Shown piece by piece: positions 51,207-61,607 of a stretch of 64,000 nucleotides of DNA. A program made the position numbers and the translations under genes. The notes beneath the pieces were generated by a model, which worked only from the letters and a program-made list of their open reading frames with translations, had not been told where the DNA came from and ran no database searches. The first letter of the stretch is position 1. Each line of letters opens with the position of its first letter. Source of the DNA: Omphalotus guepiniiformis (taxonomy: Eukaryota; Basidiomycota; Agaricomycetes; Agaricales; Omphalotaceae); NCBI GenBank assembly GCA_028554645.1, contig JAQOOI010000012.1, positions 186,001 to 250,000 on the forward strand, given 5' to 3'.

Positions 51207-51425
51207 GCTATGGCTTGCGGTGTGAATAAAGTTACATAAATCATTGGATGGGCTCAACGTTGTAAACTTGTTTCAGTGAGCAAGAATAATCATTACTATC
51301 ACCGGGGTCAAGTAAAAATACAAAGGTCATTAGCTCAGGTCGTAAATTATAATCTAGATAGTGGGATAGCAATGCAGAAGGGAAAACGAACATAATCATA
51401 CACCTCTACTCCAAATTTTTAATAT

Positions 51426-53159
51426 TCAAAACGTCTTCCTCAGGTAATACGTGTGCAGCGGTCTCCTCGGTCTGAGCTCCACATCCTTCGGTATCATCTC
51501 TTCTTTAGCCTCCTCAATACGCCTTGCCACATGCTCAACACGGCTGATTAATGGAAGTTGTTCCTCCATTAACGCCAGCGTCGCCCGCCGCAACATCCTC
51601 TCTAGAGGCCTCGAATCCAGCAACGTGAAAGGAGGAGGAACCGCCTTCTTTATCAACATCGAATTCGAGGGTACGATGACGGAGCCAGGTTGCATACTTG
51701 ACTGAGGAAGTGGTTTATTACTCGGAGTAAACACAAGTCCTGGACATTGACTCTGCCTCAACAAAATCTCCATCAGCTTTTGTTTCGACGACTTTGCTTT
51801 ATTCACATCACGTAGCGTGAGCGCGTTCAGCTTTCTGAAATCTGTAGGAGATAAGCCTAACAGCCTATGACCCCACGAACATCCACCCCATTTTGTTCCA
51901 TCGAATATGTTTTGGCGAACGCGAAAAGCAATACGGACGAGAACGCGGTTGTATGTCATGAGGCTCAGAGGAATACCAAAGTCAGAAAAAGCTCGGATGA
52001 CGACGTAGGCAGCGGGGTAATCGTCGTAGGCTAAAAAGGTTTGAAGGGCGATGTGGAGGAGTGATTGGTCCTGGTCTAGGTCGACTTGGAGTGTGCGCTT
52101 GCTATTTTTACGGGCGGCGCTGAAATGGGTTGAGAGCATGGAGAGGTAGAGCTGGCGAGGAGGGACGGGGGGTGTGGCGGTAGAGGAAGTTTTCTTCTTT
52201 TCGAATAGAAGACGAAAGAGATTGCGAAAAGTGAAGAAGTCGGGAGATATGGAGGGGTTTTCTCGTGAGGCATCAACGAGAGCGTGATACAGTTCAAAGG
52301 CTTTCTCCATAGACCCTTTTTCTGTCTGCTTGGCGATGAGAGTGTTCACGAGTGAGTTGTCGACTTGAATCTCTTTCCTTCGGATGGTTTCGAGCACGTC
52401 ATCAACAGACTGTAGACTGAGTGGATCGAAGGTGTCGAGAGACGCAATCATGGAAGCATATGGGTGCGCTCTGTCTAGGTCATCCTCTTTCTTCCTGGCA
52501 TCATAACGATCAACGACGTCGAACGCCTCTGACGCCCTGCCTTCCCGGACAAGCAGCCCCGCTAGCAGGTTTACTAGTCGTAGATGTGGTACATAGCCTT
52601 CACCGCGACAGGCAATGAACCGCTGAATGGTGTGAATCGATAGCGCAGGCGGTAGATGAAGATCTTTATACATCCCCATGAGAAGAATAAAGTCGTCCTC
52701 TGTAAATTCTTCCGCCGCGAAGATCAAGTCGAGCGACTCCAAAATGTTGGCTGTATCCGGAGAAGCCACCAATCCCATTGCGAGCATCTGTGCATCGGTA
52801 CGATGAGAGGATATGTGTCCTTCCTTACTGAGTCGTTCATAGACTGTCCCAGCTTCTTTGAAACGACGGTGATGGATGAGTAGAGAAATAAGATTCTCCA
52901 GAATGAGCGGTCGGTCGGGAGTGTGGAATTTATCCTCCTTGAGTCGCCGATGAATGAATGGCTCGGCATTCTTTTGCATTGCGGGAGGGGAGTACAAAAG
53001 AAATTTCTCCACTGAAGAGAGTAGAGACATCCCGTTCTTGCTTCTCCCCTTTTTCTGCCATGGCTGTTCCCTGTTGCCCTTCTGGGTAGAATAGCGCCTG
53101 AATTCCAAGACTCTTTTTATCTGCCGACTGAGCACAGCACGAGAAACGGTTCGAAGCAT
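51426..53159 (-). CDS. Helical-repeat (PPR-like) mitochondrial protein, 577 aa
   Basis: A single-exon gene. The N-terminus MLRTVSRAVLSRQIKRVLEF is Arg-rich without acidic residues, a probable mitochondrial presequence. The body is a run of paired helices with PPR-like spacing, for example ILENLISLLIHHRRFKEAG, LVNLLAGLLVREGRASEAF and LVNTLIAKQTEKGSMEKAFEL. The C-terminus is basic (ELRPRRPLHTYYLRKTF). Such proteins usually bind organellar RNA or the mitoribosome. The exact orthologue is not recognised. It shares a 148-base divergent promoter with GRC3. Confidence 0.75.
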   Translation of the reverse strand: MLRTVSRAVLSRQIKRVLEFRRYSTQKGNREQPWQKKGRSKNGMSLLSSVEKFLLYSPPAMQKNAEPFIHRRLKEDKFHTPDRPLILENLISLLIHHRRFKEAGTVYERLSKEGHISSHRTDAQMLAMGLVASPDTANILESLDLIFAAEEFTEDDFILLMGMYKDLHLPPALSIHTIQRFIACRGEGYVPHLRLVNLLAGLLVREGRASEAFDVVDRYDARKKEDDLDRAHPYASMIASLDTFDPLSLQSVDDVLETIRRKEIQVDNSLVNTLIAKQTEKGSMEKAFELYHALVDASRENPSISPDFFTFRNLFRLLFEKKKTSSTATPPVPPRQLYLSMLSTHFSAARKNSKRTLQVDLDQDQSLLHIALQTFLAYDDYPAAYVVIRAFSDFGIPLSLMTYNRVLVRIAFRVRQNIFDGTKWGGCSWGHRLLGLSPTDFRKLNALTLRDVNKAKSSKQKLMEILLRQSQCPGLVFTPSNKPLPQSSMQPGSVIVPSNSMLIKKAVPPPFTLLDSRPLERMLRRATLALMEEQLPLISRVEHVARRIEEAKEEMIPKDVELRPRRPLHTYYLRKTF

Positions 53160-53307
53160 GTAATACCGGCTTCACTACATGAGAACACAGAACACAGGAC
53201 GAGTGCGCCACGAGAGAAGGGAGAAACCACGAATTTTTGTTGTCGTCTGTTGTACCTCAAAATTTCTGAATTTCTACGCGTGATGTGACGTAACGCGTTT
53301 AGAAAAA
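53160..53307. promoter_or_regulatory. Short divergent promoter, PPR-like gene and GRC3
   Basis: Only 148 bases separate the two start codons. The 40 bases nearest GRC3 (ATTTCTACGCGTGATGTGACG) are conserved in the broken copy at about 36600-36624. Confidence 0.5.
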
Positions 53308-55899
53308 ATGATCAGTGCAGTTGCTGCACGCAGAGCAGCTCTGTCTGCACAAAATAATCCTTCCACTCAAAAAAATGTCTCAGCAGCATCTTCACCCAAG
53401 CAGCATCAGTCCACCGAGTCTACCCCACTAGCGAAGAGGAAAAAACGTACTCAGGATCCTATTCAGAGTATCAGGAAGAAGAAGAAAAAGGTTGTTTATA
53501 CACCTCAGTCCAAACCCAAAACACGATATTTCGAGCACAGAGACGTCTTTCAAGGACAAGATGATGTTGTCTCCATTCCTTCAGATGATGATGAGCAAGA
53601 GCTTTCTGATATTTCGAATGGGATGGACGTCGATTCGGATGCTGTGGACGGAGGGGACGATGCTTTGCGGCTGAAAAGCGACCACAGAGGCTGGTCACCC
53701 AGTCATCCAGTGAACGACTCTTCTGATGAAGATGAAGACGAAGGCGGGAAATTAAACAAATCAACTGCCTTGCCTTCAGGTCCAGGCGAAGTTCTGTCGT
53801 CTTTCCAGCCTATACAAAATCAGAATCTTTTCTACATCGATGATCTATCAGAACTCTCTTCATTCGACCTAGACCTATCGTCAATCTCCACCCCTGCGAC
53901 CATCGTCTCTTTAAAGCTCGATGAGACACTCACTCTGGTCGGTGCCTACAAGCTCATAGTGCTTGACGGCTCAATAACGCTGTGTGGGGTACCTTTGGCG
54001 CCCTCTCGCGAGACGCACGATGTATTCGCACCGCGTTCCTCACCACTACCCATTATCACCGCCTGTATCCCTAATACAGAGTCTCTCATACTTCCGAGTT
54101 CTGTTCCAGACAAATTGAGGACCTGCTTTGGCAATGGCAATGCTGTGGTTCTCCTGCAAGAGCTCCGCACAAACGTCGAAGGCCTCGGTCGTATTTGCAG
54201 AATATTTGACGGAGTTTTCAGACCATCTCCGAGGTATCGTGTCGATGAAACATCAAATGACATCCGAATAGGTGGAGCTCATATTGTTCGTCGTTCCTCT
54301 CAGTATACTCGTATATATTTCTCATGCCCAATATTCTCGTTGTTCTTTAGGTGACAACTCGAACGAAGGATGTTCAACCTTACATCCTCCCGTCGTCCTG
54401 GAAAACTGCTCTCGACTCGGCAATCGTGGCAGAAGAAGGGTCGTCCGTTGGCGGCGTATATCTCGTCAAAGGTCCCAGAAATTCGGGCAAGAGTTCTTTC
54501 GCGCGCACTCTTTTAAATCAGCTTCTTACCCGGTAAGTCTGGGCCTCGTATGTTAGCTAGCGCTCGAACTCATTACTCTGGCTATCAGATATACAAAAGT
54601 AGCTTATCTAGAATGCGATTTGGGCCAGTCGGAATTTACACCTGGCGGTATGGTCGCTCTTAATGTCATTGAAACCCCTTTATTCGGTTAGTTTCATTTG
54701 CATTCTTCATCGTGCGTTTTTCTGCTCACACGAATCAAGGTCCACCATTTACCCACCCTACCCTACCCAATCACGCTCACTATATTGGATCCACAACGCC
54801 CCGCCCCTCCCCGTCTCATTACCTCACCTCCATTCAATCCCTGATTGAATTTTATCGTCTCGATGTGCAGACCCCCGCCTTCGAAGTTTCGACATCTTCA
54901 TCATCTACCACAGAAAAATCTCGTATATCGAATCACATACCTCTCGTCGTGAATACCATGGGCTGGGCAAAAGGTCTCGGTGCAGATCTAACACACAAGA
55001 TCGAGGAAATGCTCGAACCCTCACATATATCCGAGTTCGAATCGCCAGCTTTTGATGGAGGGTGGTCAACAAATTCCAGGCAGCCATATTACAATTCAGT
55101 ATCGAGACTTCAAACCTCAATACATCATACACTCTCCCCTATCCCGCCAGAGTCTACCATAACAACATACTCATCAGCTGATCATCGTACTCTATCCCTC
55201 CTCTCGTATCTCCACGCCATATTTCCTTCTCATGACGACGACGGCGGAGGAGGAGGAGGAGATATTTCTAAATCCCTCCGTGAGCACCTCGTTCAGCTCA
55301 CTGCAAAATCATGGAATACCTCCCTCCCTCTATGCGCTCGGTACCCGTACGAAGTAGACGTCCGAGCCGCATTCGACAAGATCATATTGACAGGTGCGGG
55401 CGCGGAGGACGTCGTACCATCGGAGATAGAACGTGTCCTGAGTGGGTCAATTGTAGGACTGGTAAACTGCGATCCTGGAACATTGGACGTAAATCCAAAC
55501 CCAAACCCGAATGAGGACGTGAGCATAGCGCAACGATCTTCCCAACCTCATACTCTAATCCCTTACACTCAAAACACACCCCCACCCTCTCCTCTCACAT
55601 CTTCCGCCCATGGAATCGCTCTTATTCGTTCCGTCGCGCCTGGCGGTAGTCACCTTCACATCCTCACGCCTCTCCCACCTAAACTTCTTTCGAGAACGCG
55701 TGTGGGGGTTAAAGGCGAGATGGAGTTGCCTGTTTGGGGTTTTTTGGATATGATGTCGAATACTGGGAAGGATGAGGTGATTGGTGTAGCTGGGTGTGAG
55801 AGGAGTAAAGTGCCGTATTTGCAGTGGGGGAAAGGAGATGGGATTGGTGCTGAGAAGAGAAGGGTTAGGAGGAATTTAATGAGGAAGGGGCAGATGTGA
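53308..55899 (+). CDS. GRC3: Polynucleotide 5'-hydroxyl kinase Grc3, 805 aa
   Basis: Four exons: 53308-54285, 54351-54532, 54589-54686 and 54740-55899. Grc3 phosphorylates RNA 5' ends during ITS2 removal in pre-rRNA processing, with Las1, in the nucleolus. The N-terminus is basic (KRKKRTQDP, RKKKKK) then acidic (DSSDEDEDEGG), as in family members. The Walker A is VKGPRNSGKSS (about residues 364-374), with the lid region before it. YLECDLGQSEFTPGGMV and PLVVNTMGWAKGLGADL are Clp1/Grc3 signatures. Loops near GDDDGGGGGG are low complexity. A broken 5' copy lies at 36149-36624. Confidence 0.92.
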
Positions 55900-56255
55900 A
55901 TGACGAGGATCACGATTGAGTTGATGTCAGTTGCTGAGTGGGTAGATAATTTGGGTAGCGTAGCTCAGGCTGTAAAGTGCATGTTATTATCCGGGCGCTT
56001 TGCAGTTTTATTCAGCAGCGTGTTACACACTCTCGGTATTCTAAGTGTTTAAGCATTTGAAAGCATTAGACCCAGTGATGTTGCTCAATTAATGTAAATG
56101 ACCCCCCAATGTGGTCTCCATAAATGCAGAAGCTTTCTCTGGTTACATCTTATATTTCTACTCTTCGCGACTAAAATCATACACAGACACCCTCACTCTC
56201 ATCAAAAATCTTCATTGAAGCATGAATGCTCATACCGCCACTAAGTACTTGAAGC
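55900..56255. other. Intergenic between convergent genes
   Basis: 3' flanks of GRC3 and the membrane-protein copy B. No gene is seen. Confidence 0.5.
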
Positions 56256-57550
56256 CTACACGCGGTCTTGCTTTTCAGATCTCCCAATGCCCGTGTCCGT
56301 ATTCCCTCCAAACTCCGAGTCAATATTCGAGTTTGTTCTTCGTGAGCCAAATCGAAGAGTAGACAAGACCGATTTCGAGTTAGGCATCTGAGGACCGAGT
56401 GAATTGCTCAGAGATTCATCACTCTCACTGCGATTCCAATTCCGTTTGCGTGTCCAAATCGTCGCGAATACGACACCGAGGATGGCGACGTACTTCATGT
56501 TCGAAATCATAAGTAGCATGATGAGATCTGTGAGTCTCTCGTTCGGGAACGAGGTAAGAGATCGTAAGACTCACGTTGTTGGATAGAAGTATGTATGATC
56601 CGTTGGTGAAAGAGGGATCTGTGGCTATGAGGACGATCGATGCAATGTTCATTATGACACTGTACATATAGTGGATCAGAACGAGGTTAAACGCTGTTTT
56701 TTTTGTTTGAAGAGAGAACTTACGGAAAGACGAAGTTTCCCAAAGCGATGAGGAAGAGAGCACGTATATGTGAAAGTAAACTTTCTGTTGAAGGTCTTTC
56801 TTAGATTCACGATACGTGTCATGGAATCAAATTGAGAACGTACTGCTGCGAATCATTACTGAATTTTTCTCCGGTCTCTGGTAGGAGTATAGTTTATAGA
56901 GAAAGATACTTGAAGCGTATCTGCGCCATAGATGAATACTTAGTGCTCAAGAGTCAAGATGGTAGGGTTTAGGAAGCGTATAAATTATCCACCATCTGTA
57001 ATGACCATTCGGTCATAATGTACGGATTACGGGGCCATGTGGACTGTGCTGCCAGTAGAACGCTAGGCAGGCGTCCGCTAGTGTGAGTGAACGAATTCAG
57101 ATAAAGCACAACTGCAATGAATCGACCACATTTCACAAGCACAGGCAGAGCCAAAATCGAAACGAGAGTGTGTCGTGGAGTATCGCGCACGGGATAAAAG
57201 GCAAGTACACGAAAGAGAAGGATAGAGTCAATGAAAACAGGAGACACGATCGAGAACGCAATCACAGCGGTGAGTAAACTTTTGGAGACGGGTTCAAGGG
57301 GGAAAAGAATCTGTTTGGTTTCTAGTGCAGCGTTGATACCTGCCTCGCAGATACCGCTGACACAAGCGAAGATATTGAAGATGAATACAGGGCTTCGGCG
57401 TGTCTGCGGAGTAGAAAAGAAAAAGAGGGTAATAACGAGAGGGACTAGGGCGGCTCCGAGAGGTGTGAGAACTAAGATGAAGTTGAGTGAGGGCCTGATG
57501 ACGGCGATGTAGTTTAGACCTGGAGGCGGTGGAGGAGGAAGATTGTCCAT
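56256..57550 (-). pseudogene. Seven-helix membrane protein, copy B, splice-disrupted
   Basis: A diverged inverted copy of the gene at 41087-42368, with ATG at 57550 (MDNLPPPPPPGLNY). The first four or five helices are intact. At the end of exon 1, where copy A has AATAC then GTGAGT, this copy reads TTATACGCTTCC with no GT. A stop follows after NLYAS, giving a truncated protein of about 191 residues. The downstream exons are still recognisable, including LFLIALGNFVFP and YVAILGVVFATIW. Joining them in frame needs an AT-AG or GC-AC junction, because ATACGCTTC is repeated at both ends. It may be a young pseudogene or a gene with an odd intron. Confidence 0.7.
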
Positions 57551-58589
57551 CTCTTTTCGAGAAAGAAAGCCACACACTACTTACCTTTATACTTGACGCT
57601 GCGATGCCTTAGGCATGATCATGATATCGATTGTGGCCTCAATCAATCAAGTTGATCCTTTCACAGCAAGGGCTCTTGATTTTGTTCATCTTCCATTTGA
57701 CGGGATTCGGCAGGCTTTCATGGTGCGTTGTTGGTATTTTGACGATGTCTGTGACCTGAAATCTCGAACTTTGGGAAAGGGTGAGCAATGAGATCGAGAC
57801 CTGAGTCGAAGCAAACAAGAAACTAGTCGTCGTACACTTCCGGAGACCTGTTGACGCTGCTAAGGCTTGCTAAGGTCTCTTAGCACTTTTCATCAAGAAT
57901 CTATCAAGGCTTTGAATCACAGCTAGAACCCATCAATATATAAGCAGTTCCGCGCAGGGGGCAGTCTGGGGCAGTGGCATAGAACTATAAGTCCAATTCA
58001 ACTCCGTGATAGAGCGCTCGGTCGAATTCAGTCTCATTTCGGTCTCGCGATAACTTGAACGACCAGTTTCGGACTTCAAGTCGTACAATGGCGTTGTAAT
58101 TGAGTCATGCAGGAAGATGGATACTGGCCGATACGATGGTAATCGTAGGATAGAGGGTACCGCAGAGTACTACTGAGTAGGGAGATGTACGAAAGTCTGT
58201 GCTTATGTAACGTATATAATACATCCTCACCTCGGCCTCGGCCACACTTTAACTTCGAATTTGAATCTTAAATTCAACATGCTGTCGTCGCTCCTTTTCG
58301 AATTTCTAAGCTCCTCTTCTGCTGTTTTATCCTGTTCTGCTCTGGGCCAAGTCAATCATCTGTACGCTATCTATCCATCACTGGTTGTTCGTTTCGGCGA
58401 TTGATTGCGGAGGAGAGACGAGGAAAAACGTACGTTAACCGTAGGACCTTTATACATCTTGCATCATGATGATCAGCTTCGCTTTCAATCATTCTCCAAC
58501 AGCCCACTCAACTCGTCAGCTGCCAGTTGAAAATTTCCACCTGAAGACCATTCCACCCGTTCTTTATCGCGACTCTTTAGACAGTACAT
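57551..58589. other. Intergenic; first 300 bases are duplicated ERG6 downstream flank
   Basis: From 57551 to about 57860 the minus strand matches 40780-41086. Beyond that nothing is shared. A short ORF from ATG 58279 (MLSSLLFEFLSSSSAVL) could be a leader exon of the next gene, but no join is supported. Confidence 0.55.
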
Positions 58590-60643
58590 ATGTGGCCTTT
58601 CAGTCCCTCGTACCCAGAGCTTTCGCTTGACAGAGTAGACGCTGAGTACGACTACATCATTGTCGGCAAGTATTTCTCCTTTCAACTCGAAGGATGTCCC
58701 ACTCAAATGCATCTGTGTCGGAGGAGGTACCGCGGGTGCCGTATTAGCAAACCGTCTTAGCGCAAACCCAACCACAAAAGTACTTGTAGTGGAACGTGGG
58801 CCTGTTGCTGATACATGGGCATCCCGTGTCCCTCTTCTATCGTCCGACTTTGCCTCAGATGGCTCAAGAACACGCAAGGTACTGAGCAAACATCAGGGAC
58901 AACTGGGTAGAGCGATTGAACTGTTTACCGGGTCAGTCCTTGGAGGTACCACGAGAATCAACCAGATGATTTACACACGTGGGTTACCTGCTGAATATGA
59001 CGCGTGGAGAGACTCGGGCTGTCGGGGCTGGGGTTGGGATGACATCGAGCCGTATTTCCTTAAATCCGAACGTGCTTTGTACTCTTGCGACCGTAAGGTT
59101 CACGGAACAACAGGTATGAAATTCGATTGGCCTTGACGACTGTGTCTCTGAGCATGGCTTTCAACAGGTGAATGGCGCAATCAGACTAGCTCGAAACTTG
59201 AGTTCCCTGGATTTCAATAGTGAGCTACAGTTTCTGAGAGAAAATTGACTGTACTGATGGTTTTCTTCAGTGTCATCTCCGCATGCAAGGGCTTGAGCCT
59301 ACCGTTCATTGAAGACGTCAATTCTCCGGAACATCCTTCAATTGGCTGTGGCGCACTCCATTTCACAAGAGATGAACAGCAACGCCGTCACTCGACGTAT
59401 CATGCCTTTCTTCCTTCTGACCTTGCAAACAAAAGAGCATCGAATTTGCATATCCTCACCAATACGGTGGTTGAACATCTGCAGATTGAAACCCTTTCTA
59501 CCGGGCGCTTGATTGCTAGGGGTGTTAGTATGAAGTCTCGTACCGGGAGCAGTGCCAAGGGCGTGAAAGCTACTAAAGAGGTCATTCTTTGTGCGGGGCC
59601 GTTTGGTTCGCCACATCTTTTGATGCTTAGGTTCGCCCTCCCTCCTTGTTAAACACGTATAAAATCTGATGATATACAAGTGGGATAGGCCCTTCTGCAC
59701 ATCTTAATGAACATGACATCGCCACGGTAAAAGATCTTCCCGCAGTCGGTGCCAATTTGGTGGGAGTTCTGTTCTGCGTTAATTGAAGTCTTGTACTGAT
59801 GATCATAGTAGCAAGACCATTTTGGTGTTTCTGTCGCTTATGGAGTTCAGATGTGTGATTCCCTACTTTCACTGGAAAAGCGACCTTGGATATTCTTTCT
59901 GGAGCTCTTCCGATACCTGCTCTTTGGAACGGGCATGCTATTAGCACCAGTCGTTCAACTCGTCATCTTCGCGTCTTCCACACTTCTTAATGATCGCGGA
60001 CAACTATCTAAAACTGAGTTGGTCAAGGCGGATACACTTCCTGATATTGAAATCATGCCGGTGAATACTATACCATGTCTCTCAATGAAACCATATTTTT
60101 CGTAACTGACTTGCTTGAACTTTGCAGATGGCTTATGACACTACAGACCGACCAGAAAAGTCTAGGGGCATGTTCAGCTTCCTCAACGTCTTGCTGCACC
60201 CGAAAAGTAGAGGGACCGTGAGGCTCTCTTCCAAAAACCCACAAGACCCTCTGATCATCGACCCTCAGTACCTGACCCATCCCGATGACTTTGTGCCCCT
60301 ACGTGCAGCAATAAAACTAACGCTTCGCATTCGCGAGCGAATGACCGCAGAAGGTTATTCCCTAGCGGATTGGGACAAGCCTGAAGGAGAAGACGACGAA
60401 TCACTAGACAAGTTCATTCGAAGGAGGAATCGGACGACGTACCATTACTCTTCGACTTGTCGGATGGCGGCGGAGGATAAGGATGGGGTGGTGAACGAGG
60501 AGCTTTTTGTTCATGGGTTTGATAATTTGAGGGTAGCGGATTCGTCGGTGTTCCCGTGGGTGTTGGGGACGCATCTTCAGGCGCCGACTGTGGCTGTGGC
60601 AGAGAAGTGTGCGGATATGATTTTGAAGGAGAAACGCGATTGA
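58590..60643 (+). CDS. GMC-family flavin oxidoreductase, about 573 aa
   Basis: Seven exons: 58590-58665, 58724-59113, 59168-59219, 59271-59630, 59681-59759, 59812-60060 and 60128-60643. The start MWPFSPSYPELSL is common to a mushroom GMC subgroup. Visible are the second FAD-binding signature (GSVLGGTTRINQMIYTRG), FGCG-type GCGALHFTRDE, CAGPFGSPHLLMLSGIGP and the C-terminal YHYSSTCRM and GTHLQAPTVAVAEKCADMI with the catalytic His region. It should oxidise an alcohol or sugar with FAD, but the substrate is unknown. The first intron needs a GC donor (GCAAGT). Its only AG acceptor in frame removes one Gly from the N-terminal GGGTAG FAD loop. Confidence 0.8.
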
Positions 60644-61607
60644 GGGGTTTGGTGTCAGGCAGCCCTGTTTGCATTTATGCACAAAATACACAAAACACAA
60701 TGATCCTCGCATGGATGATGATTACATTTGTCACTATCCGACTACGCATAGTAACAACAGGAGGTGATAGGACCACATAAGAGCCTTTTCAAGGGGAATT
60801 GGAAACGATGCGTCTTCGTTCGGAATCTACGAGCAAAGAGCGTAAAAGTGGATGGTGAGAATCACGGACCCTGATGGTCGTTGGGATGAACTGGACATAT
60901 CCATTACTCTTAGGTATAAGATGGCTACAAACGCGCGATTTCAGCACAACTGACACGAGATATCAAGTTAAGCACTGACCCATATTCAAGGTTTCAAACA
61001 TTTCCAGCTCCAGGCGAGTCTGTGAGCCAAACGGGCCAAATGAACACGGAATTGGTGGAGGTGGCCTTAGATTCCCTTCGTCCGTGGCGACATCGTCCGT
61101 AGGCAGGTATACAGCAGCTTGCCTGTGTTTTGAATGCCATGAGAACGCGATAAAATGCTGTGGGAGGACCTGACCCAACATTTCACCTCCAAGCCTTGTT
61201 CATGCGGTCAGTGACCTTTGCATCATGCGTGAAACTATTCATCCAGGTGACCTTGGGGGTATCGAACAGAACCGGTGGAGCATCAAGACGCTCGACAAAT
61301 CCCGGGAGAGAATAGAGAGGCACGGCTCGATGTCGATGGTGACGAATTTTCATCTTTCCTCTTGGTCGTCGGAACTTCGCTTGGTAGACTTTTTGGCTCT
61401 CCCGTGTAAAATCGTTTCACTATCAGCATCGTCCAGGGCTATTGCAGAAGGTCCTGCATCGAGGTGTTCGTCATCGATACCAGCGAAGGAAACATAGCTC
61501 TTTCGAGGTCGTAAGTTGTCGCGTCATGATGTCATGGAAAGTAAAAGATCACGTGCCAAAATGTTCTCTTTGAACTCGAAACCCCTATATATATTCAAGA
61601 CAATTTA
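60644..61607. other. Intergenic, with protein-like remnants on the minus strand
   Basis: Minus-strand frames read FGPFGSQTRLELEMFETL (near 61000-61060) and GIDDEHLDAGPSAIALDD (near 61420-61495), which look protein-like. No start, splice pattern or domain ties them into a gene. A TATATATA box lies about 25 bases before the next start codon. Confidence 0.35.

Noticed and set aside
55955..56030. tRNA-like start (GTAGCTCAGGCTGTAAAG)
   Set aside because: No matching acceptor stem or proper T-loop sequence follows.
58279..58404. Short leader ORF as first exon of the GMC gene
   Set aside because: The start MWPFSP at 58590 matches the usual N-terminus of this subgroup and no in-frame join was found.
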